A stretch of 40,557 bases of DNA from Propionibacteriaceae bacterium (GCA_031285505.1 JAITVZ010000168.1:1-40557); one strand, 5' to 3'. Positions 19,101 through 26,562 are shown, counted from the stretch's first letter. Numbers and translations: made by a program. The notes: a model not told the origin generated them from the sequence alone.

Positions 19101-19446
19101 ACCGCCAATTAGACCCCCGCCGCCGCGTCTGGCCAGCCACACGATGAGCCGCAGACACCAATCGGCTCAGTGATGCCCAGCCGTAGCCATGATCATGCCC
19201 ATGGGCCAGCACCGTCAAGCTGCTCATGTCAGCCATCAGTAGATCGGCGCCAACGATTGGCGCCAGCCGATGTTGCTGACAAGCCCGGATATGGCGAATC
19301 GCCCCATAGACACCATCGCGATCAGTCAAGGCCGCCGCCGCCGCGTCACTTTGGGCCGCCACCAGCTCTTCGGGCCAAGCAGTGCCGTAATGGTTAGAAA
19401 AACAACTGTTGACGTGCAGGTGAACGAAAGACATCGCCGAGTTCAT
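16150..19446 (-). CDS. dnaE2: Error-prone DNA polymerase, DnaE2 type
   Basis: This is a C-family DNA polymerase of about 1,098 residues used for damage-induced translesion synthesis and mutagenesis. The N-terminal PHP domain opens with FVHLHVNSCFSNHYG and ALTDRDGVYGAI. The polymerase core has GSGAGSLVNYLLGVSSVDPL, LLFERFLGEQ, the catalytic aspartates in LPDIDVDVESARRHEIYRA, and QFDKDDIDYLGLLKLDVLG. A helix-hairpin-helix segment follows, then an OB-like fold near the C-terminus (GKRVVFLSLDDGSGVVDCAFF). Lack of a beta-clamp/tau-binding tail and the short PHP mark DnaE2 rather than DnaE1. The ATG at 19446 overlaps the upstream stop as ATGA, so the two genes are translationally coupled. The usual partners imuA and imuB are absent here. 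Confidence 0.92.
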   Translation of the reverse strand: MNSAMSFVHLHVNSCFSNHYGTAWPEELVAAQSDAAAAALTDRDGVYGAIRHIRACQQHRLAPIVGADLLMADMSSLTVLAHGHDHGYGWASLSRLVSAAHRVAGQTRRRGSNWRLAALSFERVKQLLTGGEAIGVDLLLGPDSDVGRAVLSGDYQGALDRWRDWQRLLPDHVHLEIVNHYARPGLAGSVEHAAGLLALAVDQGASMVLTNAVRYRQPADVVTGDLLDAAGALLPLGDFDAQGNAEAWLKPAGQMRQVAADVVAAASLSPSVVDQLFDQTAALADRCLIDPDGDLGWCQPKVPEMAIIGLSGADPQAVLRQRCWSALPQRMPTPTKTAKAQIISRLDNELSVIEGFGFASYFLVVADIVDTIRQMGIRAQARGSGAGSLVNYLLGVSSVDPLEHDLLFERFLGEQRSTLPDIDVDVESARRHEIYRAITKRYGLNRVTLLSMHNQYRARGAVRDVGLALGLSAEMIDDVAKSLWRLDADQIAEALERRPELRDLAARVRHQPQLRLLLSMSARLDRLPRHLSMHPCGVLLSDQNLLSLTATQPSGLGIPMSQFDKDDIDYLGLLKLDVLGVRMQSAIAFTIDEIERHSGQRVDASQLPDDDPATFAAIASGQTLGMFQIESPGQRELVGKMRPDCMADLVADISLFRPGPMKGNMITPYVEAKLGFSSTAILHPRFRSFLADSHGVVIYHEHVLRILADCMAISLAEADELRRRLGGSTMGEIETDFRRRASQRRDQQGQRLFTDSQIDKIWSVLQEFGSFGFCKAHAAAFAATTYQSAWLKTHHPVEFMAGLLEHDPGMYPKRLLVAEAKRLGIAVWGIDANRSGDHWRVETQGDQRGIRLPFTQLKGIAQAEVQRLIAGQPYESIADLLARARPHRPTMRHLAALGAFDQLAPRANRAGIIAQVRLLTARQQLARQPQQEALLGLDGQTLIEIGAGGGGAVAEVVASAEAPTDVLAAELDLLGIDVSQHVLDPWRERLNEWGVTPADQLLKLRNNSSVLVAGMRVASQTPPTKSGKRVVFLSLDDGSGVVDCAFFDEGQRRIGPELFRAPLLAVHGHTRRTGERGISITADLAWDFTQQSMPTLDD

Positions 19447-19736
19447 TCGATCACCGCAGTCACCCGGCACCAGCCTGGTTCTTCGACCGCCAAGTCCATC
19501 AGCACCACGTCTCCGCTGCTCGGATCAATCGCCTGCACCCGCCACATCGCCTGCTCGCCGAGGTGGACCTCCCCATCAACCGCCGCAGTCACCCACCAGG
19601 GCATCCGATCAATCCAGGGCATCGGACGGCGGCTCACCAGCCAGTGCCGCGACCGCCACTCCAGGCGATCCGGCAGGCCATCCTTCAACCATACTGGTAT
19701 CAGCTCACCAACATCCATCACTACCCATTCGTACAT
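19443..19736 (-). CDS. DUF6504-type small protein co-transcribed with dnaE2
   Basis: This 97-residue protein has the layout of DUF6504 proteins, which actinobacteria commonly carry directly before dnaE2: short beta strands rich in Trp/Arg (WRSRHWLVSRR, PWIDRMPWWVTAA, MWRVQA, VVLMDLAVEEPGWCRVTAVIE). Its role in mutagenic repair is unknown; context suggests an accessory to DnaE2. Its stop overlaps the dnaE2 start by four bases. ATG 19736 lies inside the SOS-type box and within about five bases of the predicted transcription start, so the mRNA may be nearly leaderless. GTG 19721 and ATG 19718 are alternative starts. In many genomes imuB stands immediately upstream, but here a divergent unrelated gene does. 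Confidence 0.72.
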   Translation of the reverse strand: MYEWVVMDVGELIPVWLKDGLPDRLEWRSRHWLVSRRPMPWIDRMPWWVTAAVDGEVHLGEQAMWRVQAIDPSSGDVVLMDLAVEEPGWCRVTAVIE

Positions 19737-19776
19737 ATGTTCGAATGAGTCTAGCCCGTGATGCCCCCTCTGACAA
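19728..19776 (-). promoter_or_regulatory. LexA-type SOS box and promoter of DUF6504-dnaE2
   Basis: TTCGTACATATGTTCGAA (19728-19745) is an 18-bp palindrome with one mismatched pair. On the minus strand it reads CGAACATATGTACG, one base from the Gram-positive/mycobacterial SOS consensus CGAAC-N4-GTTCG. Upstream on the same strand, TTGTCA (19771-19776) and TAGACT (19748-19753) are exactly 17 bases apart, a good -35/-10 pair. The box covers the expected transcription start, so LexA binding there would block transcription. Confidence 0.78.
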
Positions 19777-19916
19777 TCAGCCCATCGGCGATCATGCCGT
19801 GCCCTGCATGCTCGGGACGGAGGTCACCTGCTGACCACCAAGCCTGATTCAGCAATCATCGTTTTCAGCCAGTGAGCCCGACTGTCCTTGTCAAAGCCAT
19901 GTTGTAGACTTGTTTC

Positions 19917-20450
19917 GTGCAGATTATCGACTTCGGCGGTGGCCTCAATCTGTTTATCATCAACGTATTATGCTATCTACTGTTTGTTCTTGTTCGCCGC
20001 CACATTGACATCTGGTTGCCCGATCAATCATTCGATCCGACCCGGCGGCGCTATAGGCTAGCCCAATGGGAGCATAATGGTTTCACCTACCGCCGCTGGC
20101 TCCACATCAATGCATGGAAAGACAAGCTACCCTGCTTCAAGCCACTGACGGGTTTCTCCAAGAAGACCCTGGTCGGTTCTCAGCATGATTATTTACAACA
20201 GTTCATCATTGAGACCTGCCGCGCCGAGTCCAACCATGTCAGTGCCATCATCTTCGTCTTTGTCATGCAGCTGTGGACGCCGTTCAACCTCTGGCTGACC
20301 TGCTTCGCTATAGCCACCATCGGCAACGCGCCATTCATCTTCATCCAGCGCTACAACCGGCCGCGTCTGCAGCGGGCCCTGGCAATGGCTGACGCTGAGG
20401 CCCAGCGTAGCCATTTTGAGACAGATAGCCCCTTAGCTAGTTTGGCTTAG
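19917..20450 (+). CDS. CrtO-like glycosyl-4,4'-diaponeurosporenoate acyltransferase family protein
   Basis: The 177-residue membrane protein has the CrtO-family signature in order: an N-terminal helix, EHNGFTYRRWLHINAWKDKLP, FSKKTLVG, FIIETCRAESNHV, a second and third helix, and IFIQRYNRPRLQRAL. In Staphylococcus, CrtO esterifies glycosylated diaponeurosporenoate in the last step of staphyloxanthin synthesis. No carotenoid genes lie nearby, so the substrate here is unknown and may be another glycolipid. The start is GTG 19917, six bases after a TAGACT -10-like box with no ribosome-binding site, which suggests a leaderless transcript. The same -10 hexamer serves the divergent dnaE2 operon. Confidence 0.75.
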   Translation: MQIIDFGGGLNLFIINVLCYLLFVLVRRHIDIWLPDQSFDPTRRRYRLAQWEHNGFTYRRWLHINAWKDKLPCFKPLTGFSKKTLVGSQHDYLQQFIIETCRAESNHVSAIIFVFVMQLWTPFNLWLTCFAIATIGNAPFIFIQRYNRPRLQRALAMADAEAQRSHFETDSPLASLA

Positions 20451-20484
20451 CCCGTAATCGCCTTTGTTGAATTCACAGTTCTTA

Positions 20485-20643
20485 GAGGTTCCGCCAATAT
20501 GTCATTCGAGGTGATGGGTCCAGGAACCAATCTGGACGGCGTTGTCGTCAGTCGACGGGTGTCCAGCCCGCCTTCCTCCTCCACCTTGACAGATTGTCCC
20601 CTGAAACCATCCCCTGATCCGAAGCACTTATCGGCGGAACCTC
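20485..20643. mobile_element. MITE-like element or insertion-sequence remnant
   Basis: GAGGTTCCGCC (20485-20495) and its exact complement GGCGGAACCTC (20633-20643) face inward around 137 bases. The match continues imperfectly inward (AATATGTC against GATAAGTG). Both ends are flanked directly by TTA, a possible 3-bp target duplication. The interior holds no ORF. It fills most of the 339-base gap between the CrtO-like gene and the PF06541 gene (20451-20789); nothing else was recognised in that gap apart from the candidate ribosome-binding site at its end. Confidence 0.5.
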
Positions 20644-20789
20644 TTAATTGGCATTGTTAACTAGACAGGGGGTTTCCCCTACCGGTACCCTCATGTTTCC
20701 CCTTGTCAAAACCAGGGGCATACCCCATTGCTCGACAAATGCCCGTAGTTGAGACTGGAACCGTGAAGACAAGGTACAGGGAATTGAAC

Positions 20790-21428
20790 GTGAAACTGCC
20801 AGCGCCACTTGCCGTTATGACGACAGTTTGCACCATGGCAATTTGGTTCATGGTGGCGTCGCTGGTCGGCCATTGGGTCGAAATCTGTGCTTCCGGGATG
20901 TCCTGGCTCCTGATTGGTGAAGCCTATGACGCCAGCATCACCAACAACCTGGCCGAGCCCTATCTGGTCTATGGCGGTGGCGCTCTGATCTGCGCTTATG
21001 GACTGCGCCCCCTCTACCGTCGCCACCAACTCCACCCACTGGCCCTTTTCTCCATCTGTGTCGTGGTCTGCGCCACCGTCGAATTTGTGGCAGCGCGCAT
21101 CTTGGTGGCCCGCTATGGCTTCAATCCCTTCTGGGACTATTCCAATGATCCGCTGACCTTCGGCAGTGATGTTTGCCTGATCAACACCTTGCTGTTCGCA
21201 GCCGGCGCCAGCTTGGTTGTGGCCGTGATCTGCCCGACAGCCGAACGCCACCTGTCCAGGCTAGGCACCCAACAACTGCTGGTCTTGACTGGCCACACCC
21301 TGCTGATCTTCATTTTGGCAATGCAGCCTCAATGGCAGTTGACTTACGTTTACCTGCTGAGCGTGGCCGTTTGGCACCTGGCGATGCGCGCCAGGCGCAG
21401 CCTCTTGGCGCGTCAGCTGTTGCGTTGA
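20790..21428 (+). CDS. PF06541 (putative ABC-transporter type IV, CmpB-like) membrane protein
   Basis: This integral membrane protein of about 212 residues has five to six hydrophobic helices. The middle carries the family's most conserved block: TVEFVAARILVARYGFNPFW then DYSNDPLTFGSDVCLINTLLF, matching the family pattern of E-[YF]-..-W-DYS-..-P-..-G. The function of these proteins is not established despite the ABC-transporter label, and no ATPase gene is adjacent. I use GTG 20790, six bases after AGGGAA. GTG 20763 and TTG 20703 are in-frame alternatives. It lies just past the MITE-like element. Confidence 0.7.
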   Translation: MKLPAPLAVMTTVCTMAIWFMVASLVGHWVEICASGMSWLLIGEAYDASITNNLAEPYLVYGGGALICAYGLRPLYRRHQLHPLALFSICVVVCATVEFVAARILVARYGFNPFWDYSNDPLTFGSDVCLINTLLFAAGASLVVAVICPTAERHLSRLGTQQLLVLTGHTLLIFILAMQPQWQLTYVYLLSVAVWHLAMRARRSLLARQLLR

Positions 21429-21645
21429 CGACTGACTCACGAGAAGGTCAGATACTAGCCAGATTGACTGGCCCGAGTGGCCAAAGCCCCACCCAACCGT
21501 ATCGCTGTCATCTGGCCGTCCGACTCATCCAGCCCCTTGGCTCGAGGGACTGTGAAACCACTGCGCCTACTCGCCTCTTCATGATCATCCCGCCATCTTC
21601 GTCGCACCGCCACCTAGTCGATCAGACGAACGAAACAACGAAGAC

Positions 21646-21678
21646 ATTGGGGGTCCGAGCTTTGCCCGAACCCCCAAT
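21646..21678 (-). terminator. Terminator of the xylanase gene
   Basis: ATTGGGGGT (21646-21654) pairs with ACCCCCAAT (21670-21678), and the inner CGAGC/GCCCG nearly extends the stem around a TTT loop. It begins 34 bases beyond the xylanase stop. On the minus strand it is followed by TGTCTTCGTTGTTTCG, a weak T-rich tail. It is likely an intrinsic terminator and could also stop plus-strand read-through. Confidence 0.65.
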
Positions 21679-21711
21679 GACATCAAACCATGGCCATCAG
21701 ACCAGTGATCC

Positions 21712-24630
21712 TCAATTCAGCCGACGGCGAGCCGTGACGGCCGCTAGGCCGGCCACCAGCAGCAGACCGGCCAATGCCAGAGCCTCGGCGGATCCGCCCG
21801 CTAGCTGACCACCGGTCTGAGCACTGGCTCCGGGAGCCGGAGTGGTTGCGTCGTCGCTTGGCTCCGGTGTCGGCGCCGGCGCACAAGCCGGGTTCGCCAC
21901 CAGTTGCCCGACACCCCAACGGGCGGTCGAGAGATAACCTTGACCGGTCGGATCAGCCCAGTTGCGCAAGCCGGTGCGCGCACCATCGGTGGCGTCGTTC
22001 ACCTGGACATCCAAACCGAGGTAGCCATCCTCCACGCCAGAGCCCTCCAGCGCGATGGCCATCTCGACGATGTAACCATGATCGGTCCGGCTGGTGGCCG
22101 ACGACTTGAGCCGCGCCCCGTCGGCCTCGCCTTGATCGAAGGTCGCCTGATTGTCGGCGTTGATCCGCAGGTGCGAATCGCTGGCCAGGTAGTCACCGTT
22201 CTTGATATTGCCCCGGTCGACATAGATCTCGACCGAATCCTGCTCGTAGGAATTGGCCGGCGTCAGGTCGATCGTCGAATCGGTCACATCCATCAGTAGA
22301 TAGAGCGTGTCGTCGGACCAGGTGGCGTAGGTCTCGGCGGTGGCCGCGTCCTCGCCCTGCACGGCCTTAGCCGTCTCGACCTTGCCGGCGGTCGCCCAGG
22401 CGGCATCGTCTTGTGAACCGTCGATGGCAGGAGCGGCGCAGGCGGCCGGGATCGCCAGGAACGGCAGCTCATCGGCCAACATAGTCAGCAGACCCGGGCT
22501 GGTCTGATTGCCCCAGTGCCCAAGCTCCTGACCGTTGTCCGTCACGATCGCCGCGAAGTCGACCACATCGCCAGCAGCCAGAGCCATCGGCACCTTCACC
22601 AACATGGCATAGCCCGAGCCAGCACCCTCGAACTGCGTCTCAACCACGACGGCGTCGAACTCAGGGTCGGAGCGGGAGATGACGAAGGACTGACCGTTCA
22701 CGATCAGCTCCACCTGATCGGCGTTGTCGACTGTCTCATCAAGCACCTGAACCTCGACCCAGAGAGCGTCGTCCCACCAGTAGGCGTCGAAGGCGGCGGA
22801 ATCACCGATCATCTTGCCGCTGAGGCGGTCCCAGACGTCGCTGGTCGCCCCGGCCTCGTCCAAACTGACCTGGCCGCGGTAGACCGTGCCCGAGCGAATC
22901 GGCTCCGGCAACGGCTGGTCGGTCATGCCGTAGTAGGCCGGTTTGGCCTGGTAATCGCCGTCGAACGGCAGTGGCGGGGCATCAGGATCGCCCGGGGTCT
23001 GGGTGCGCAGCCAAGAGGCCGTGTCGATCGTTCCCCAGATGGTGGCTGAGAAGATCGTGCCAGGACCGGCGTTGTATTCGCGCAGCATGTCGAAGACGTC
23101 TCGGTAGAAGTAACCCTGATCCAGCAACGAGGCCTCGTTGACCTCACCGGTGATGTTGGCGTCGAACTCGGTGATGGCCTGGACCACAGGAAGATCATCG
23201 AAGGCGTGCAACGCTCGCTCGAAGTTGCTTATGCTCACCTCGATGTTGGTGTGGAACTGGTGCCCGACACCGCCCACCGGCACGCCGCGGTCGATCAGAC
23301 GCTCGATCAGCGCCTGGTAGCGCCCGAGTTTGTTGGCGTCCTCCGTGCTGTAGTCGTTGATGAACAGAGTCACCGGAGTGTCGGATGATGGATCGGCGTA
23401 CAGCTCGTTGAAGGCCTCATCGGCACACTCGAAGGCCCAGTCGATATAAGACTCACCGAGGATGTTGTAGAAGGGGCTGCGACGAAGCCCGTCCTCATAT
23501 TGGGCGGAGTCGTCGACGACCTCGTTGACCACATCGAAGGCCACCAGCGGGTTGGTGTCAGAGCCGAAGAGCCCGTATTGATCAGAGATCGCCTTGGCGA
23601 CGTTGAAGATGTGGGTCTTCATCCGCTCCTTGAAAATGGCCTGATCCTCTGCAGAGTTGGTCAGTGGCTCACCAGCATCGTCCGAGTAATACCACTTCGG
23701 CAGCTGGTAATCGCTGTGCCATACCAGGGCGTGCCCGTAGAAGCGCAGGTCATTGGCCACGGCCAGGTCCATCTCGGCCTTGGCGCCAGGGTTCATCTGG
23801 AAGGTGGCTTGGGCCTCCTCCCAAGTGGTCGAAGCGGAGTCATACCAGTAGGAGTACTTCATCTCGTTACCGGGAGTGATCTGGTCGTAGTGGTAGGTGA
23901 CCAGGTCTTTATCCACACCGGTGGTGTTGGTCGATTCAATGGCGATGCCAACCGGGAAGTCGAAGGTGTCCTTGATCGGTGTGATGTCCTTCTGGATCTC
24001 CTTGGGCGGTTGGTCCCCCTGATCGACCTCGGTGATGGTGATGTCGTCCCAGTAAACGGTCCACTTTTCGCCATAGTTACCGCCGGAGTCGGTGCCGACG
24101 TTGGTGTAGACCTGCGCCCCATCGGCTAGCTCGGCGCTGGTGAATGCCCTCGTTCCCGTGATGGTCGCCCAGGCGGTGGTGCTGAGGTCGACCTGGTTGG
24201 TGACCGATGTGTAACCGATGACCGCGTTGCCACTGTCGTCAGTTTCTCCAGTCGGCAGCTTGAGAGTCAGTCGAGCCCGGGCGGTTTCCAGACCGCCTGC
24301 TGCTAGGCGCGCCTTGGCTGAGAAAGTATATGTGGCTCCAGGCTTGAACAGGCCTGTAGCCGTCTGGATGCCATCCCATGTCTCCAGACCAGTCAGCGAC
24401 AACACTTTAGTGTCGTTGCCATCGACAGGGCTTGGGATGTAATCAACGGTCGGCCCACCAAATGTGGTCCAAGCACCCATCGTGCCATCCTCGAAGTCGA
24501 CCGAACTGACGACAGTGTCGGCCGCTGTAGCCGTCGGCGTCAGTGAGGTCAATGCCTGCATACCCAGAAATAGAGCCAGCGCCGCTGTAGCGGCGGCTCC
24601 TCGGCGAAATCGTGATCGCCCTTGATTCAT
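21712..24630 (-). CDS. Secreted, anchored endo-1,4-beta-xylanase (CBM22-GH10-CBM9-like)
   Basis: This is a modular xylan-cleaving enzyme of 972 residues. In order: a signal peptide (about 1-37, Arg-rich then hydrophobic, ending TATAAD), a CBM22-like carbohydrate-binding domain (about 40-205), the GH10 barrel (about 215-570) with acid/base Glu 370 in AFDVVNEVV and nucleophile Glu 488 in ITEFDANI, a CBM9-like domain (about 580-720) and a second one (about 730-905). A Pro/Thr-rich linker and a C-terminal anchor follow: SAQTGG, a hydrophobic helix and ARRRLN. The anchor resembles a sortase signal with a degenerate LPxTG. ATG 24630 is used because GGGAG precedes it by five bases; an ATG pair 15 bases upstream lacks a signal. 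Released xylose would feed XylA/XylB. It stands alone with its own promoter and terminator. Confidence 0.93.
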   Translation of the reverse strand: MNQGRSRFRRGAAATAALALFLGMQALTSLTPTATAADTVVSSVDFEDGTMGAWTTFGGPTVDYIPSPVDGNDTKVLSLTGLETWDGIQTATGLFKPGATYTFSAKARLAAGGLETARARLTLKLPTGETDDSGNAVIGYTSVTNQVDLSTTAWATITGTRAFTSAELADGAQVYTNVGTDSGGNYGEKWTVYWDDITITEVDQGDQPPKEIQKDITPIKDTFDFPVGIAIESTNTTGVDKDLVTYHYDQITPGNEMKYSYWYDSASTTWEEAQATFQMNPGAKAEMDLAVANDLRFYGHALVWHSDYQLPKWYYSDDAGEPLTNSAEDQAIFKERMKTHIFNVAKAISDQYGLFGSDTNPLVAFDVVNEVVDDSAQYEDGLRRSPFYNILGESYIDWAFECADEAFNELYADPSSDTPVTLFINDYSTEDANKLGRYQALIERLIDRGVPVGGVGHQFHTNIEVSISNFERALHAFDDLPVVQAITEFDANITGEVNEASLLDQGYFYRDVFDMLREYNAGPGTIFSATIWGTIDTASWLRTQTPGDPDAPPLPFDGDYQAKPAYYGMTDQPLPEPIRSGTVYRGQVSLDEAGATSDVWDRLSGKMIGDSAAFDAYWWDDALWVEVQVLDETVDNADQVELIVNGQSFVISRSDPEFDAVVVETQFEGAGSGYAMLVKVPMALAAGDVVDFAAIVTDNGQELGHWGNQTSPGLLTMLADELPFLAIPAACAAPAIDGSQDDAAWATAGKVETAKAVQGEDAATAETYATWSDDTLYLLMDVTDSTIDLTPANSYEQDSVEIYVDRGNIKNGDYLASDSHLRINADNQATFDQGEADGARLKSSATSRTDHGYIVEMAIALEGSGVEDGYLGLDVQVNDATDGARTGLRNWADPTGQGYLSTARWGVGQLVANPACAPAPTPEPSDDATTPAPGASAQTGGQLAGGSAEALALAGLLLVAGLAAVTARRRLN

Positions 24631-24716
24631 AACCGCTCCCATCATGTTGTGAAAACTGTCTTAGTTCTCTTGGCATGATTATGGAGTTAACGCCTGCTCG
24701 CCTGCACCTCAGAGGG

Positions 24717-24757
24717 GCGAAATTATCTAGATTTCTGTGATTAGTCTGAAAGTTTCC
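24717..24757 (-). promoter_or_regulatory. Xylanase promoter region with xylA-like operator half-sites
   Basis: On the plus strand GCGAAATTATCTAG (24717-24730) matches the xylA operator arm-plus-spacer GCGAAACTTTCTAG at 12 of 14 positions. It contains the complement of GATAAT, a possible -10 box about 90 bases before the start codon. Further upstream, GGAAACTTTCAG on the minus strand (around 24746-24757) repeats GAAACTTTC of the xylA site. An operator overlapping the -10 box would fit repression in the absence of xylose or xylan products. The rest of 24631-24902 shows nothing recognisable. Confidence 0.45.
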
Positions 24758-24902
24758 AATGAACTCGACGTCCGAACCCGCCGGGCGCCGCCGATCCACG
24801 GGACTCCGGCCAGCTCACTGATGTGCTGGCCCTGACCGTGGACAGCCACCTGGCACGCTGAGCCTTAGCCCTGGTGCGAGGACTATGCCTATTGCCCTTG
24901 GC

Positions 24903-25844
24903 TCAGCAATCGGGGGCATCATGGGCCTCGCATATGAAGGTTGAAACTGATTCTTGAATGATGTTGTTCAAACGATGGTTGGCCTCCAGTCGGGCCTTGT
25001 CGTCGTCGCTGGAGTCATCCCCAATGATTGGTCCGGTATAGACCACCTCGATCATGGGATCCGGTCCGGTCAATTCTGCTGGCATAGTTGCGTCTGGGTT
25101 GACGGCATTTTCCTTCATCCAATCCGCGTTGGCCTGAGCTCTCTCGACGTCAAAATTCGGGCAGTCGGCCAACAACTGCCGCAGCTGGGCATCGCTGATA
25201 TCCTGCGACAATGACACCTTCGGATAGTCTTCCCAGTTGGTCAGATTGGTCGGCATCACTGAGTCTTTGACGCTCGGCCAACCATGGTCGCGAGCGCAAG
25301 ACGCCCAGCGATTGTTAGCCTCGACTTGAGCCCGCAGATCAGCCGGATCCATCGGCGGGATTGGATCATCAGACATGGCCACATTCGCGGAGTATCGCGA
25401 CGAGTCCAGGCAAGTGGCGTAGACCGATGAGTAATCGCCGCCATCGATCAGCAAGCCAGGCTCATTGCTAGCCGACAGAAAGGCTTCGCCGGTCAGCCGT
25501 TCGCTGTCGGTGGCGCCGGAATAGTTACTGCCCTTGGTCTGCCCGTCATCACCGTAACGCACCGCCAGCCAACGCGTGCTCGGCCCGCCAAGATCAACCA
25601 GCGTCAACTCACCACGAGTATTGGCTCGCTGTTCAACCGGCACACCGGCATCGATCATGCAGTCATAGAATTCCTGGGCCGGGGCTATCAAGGGGTTGGC
25701 GGAACCGCTGTTGGGATCGGTCAAGCTGGGCAAATCCTCAGTCGGCGTCGAGCAAGGCGCCAGCCCAACCACGGCACCGAGCAAGGCCAAAGCCGCCCAA
25801 GAACGCCGACTGACCTGGGAGCATGTGGCACGATGGAAAATCAT
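24903..25844 (-). CDS. Secreted protein of unknown function, possible lipoprotein
   Basis: The 313-residue protein has a basic N-terminus, a hydrophobic stretch (about 15-29) and LAPC at 28-31, which resembles a lipobox but has Pro at -1, so lipidation is doubtful. The mature part is acidic and carries Cys residues in repeated contexts: EFYDCMIDAGVP, YATCLDSS, WASCARDHGWPSV, LADCPNFDVERAQAN and a C-terminal ICEAHDAPDC. The F..CM..HG(V/W) pattern occurs in many uncharacterised actinobacterial exported proteins, where paired cysteines probably form disulfides outside the membrane. ATG 25844 follows AGGGG by seven bases. It is a single gene between the xylanase and the repeat-rich gap, and I do not recognise a function. 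Confidence 0.68.
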   Translation of the reverse strand: MIFHRATCSQVSRRSWAALALLGAVVGLAPCSTPTEDLPSLTDPNSGSANPLIAPAQEFYDCMIDAGVPVEQRANTRGELTLVDLGGPSTRWLAVRYGDDGQTKGSNYSGATDSERLTGEAFLSASNEPGLLIDGGDYSSVYATCLDSSRYSANVAMSDDPIPPMDPADLRAQVEANNRWASCARDHGWPSVKDSVMPTNLTNWEDYPKVSLSQDISDAQLRQLLADCPNFDVERAQANADWMKENAVNPDATMPAELTGPDPMIEVVYTGPIIGDDSSDDDKARLEANHRLNNIIQESVSTFICEAHDAPDC

Positions 25845-26192
25845 CAGTCATCCCCTTATCTGGCACTGGTCAAGCCCCACCCCGCAGCAAACGACTGGTG
25901 TTCATTGTATTCGACGGAGGCGACAGGCCCGCCATTGCGGCGCCTGATTCAAGGACAAGACGGCACACCTGGGCCCACCGACCCGATCGGTCAGCTGATC
26001 CTGTGTCGGCGCCAGGCCTCACGCAGTGTCGAATCAGGCCACGCCCAGACTGACCACGCGTCGGGGAAGAAACAGCACAACCCAAATCTGCCCACCGTCG
26101 CCGAGGCCAGCGAAGATGTTCTGAGCGACGAGATCATGGTTCAACAACCTGAAGTGCCGGCCGGCTCATGGGAAGCCACCTGGCCGAACTAG
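25833..26192 (+). CDS. Doubtful small ORF, 119 residues
   Basis: This open frame overlaps the start of the divergent secreted-protein gene by 12 bases. Codon choice in its second half (GCC, GAG, AGC, GAC, CTG) looks gene-like, and it ends ...EVPAGSWEATWPN. It has no clear ribosome-binding site, no recognisable domain and no hydrophobic segment. It could be a small hypothetical gene, a remnant of a larger one, or chance. Confidence 0.2.
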   Translation: MENHQSSPYLALVKPHPAANDWCSLYSTEATGPPLRRLIQGQDGTPGPTDPIGQLILCRRQASRSVESGHAQTDHASGKKQHNPNLPTVAEASEDVLSDEIMVQQPEVPAGSWEATWPN

Positions 26193-26562
26193 TCCGATCA
26201 GCGATCACCCACAGTGACATCTGAAGTCAGCCAGTTCACTGAGGTGAGCTCGACTGATTGATCCAGCGCCCTGGTCGGTTTATCAAGCGGAGGCCACCGC
26301 GTGGCCTCTCATCAGCTGGCGGCGTCCGGCATTCTAGAGGCGCAGGGGCCGATATCCCCCCGTCTGACGGTAGGAGTGGTCTCATCACCTTGTTCGGTCA
26401 TTTATGAAGCGAGACACGCATGAGAAGTCCGCCTTTGGCAGACAAATCGCGATCCTCCGCTGCGCCGACCACTGGTGGCGCCACCGGCAACTAAACCCAG
26501 CAATCCGCGACAACTCAAATAGCTCCGACATCATGCCCGCGCCAGAGGTTGGAAAAGCCACC
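26193..26562. other. Gene-free stretch with isolated hairpins
   Basis: No credible gene was found here on either strand. The stretch holds a perfect 8-bp stem with a 3-base loop (GAGGCCAC 26290-26297, GTGGCCTC 26301-26308) and a palindrome GGTGGCGCCACC (26474-26485), neither followed by a T-run. A 149-residue frame running from here across both tRNA genes is an antisense artefact. Confidence 0.5.

Noticed and set aside
20703..20789. TTG 20703 as start of the PF06541 protein
   Set aside because: It would add 29 residues with no ribosome-binding site; GTG 20790 has AGGGAA at the right distance.
24760..24850. Short frames upstream of the xylanase resembling the start of a LacI-type regulator (MNSTSEPAGRRRSTGL)
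   Set aside because: The frame stops after 20 codons and the resemblance is too short to call a regulator remnant.
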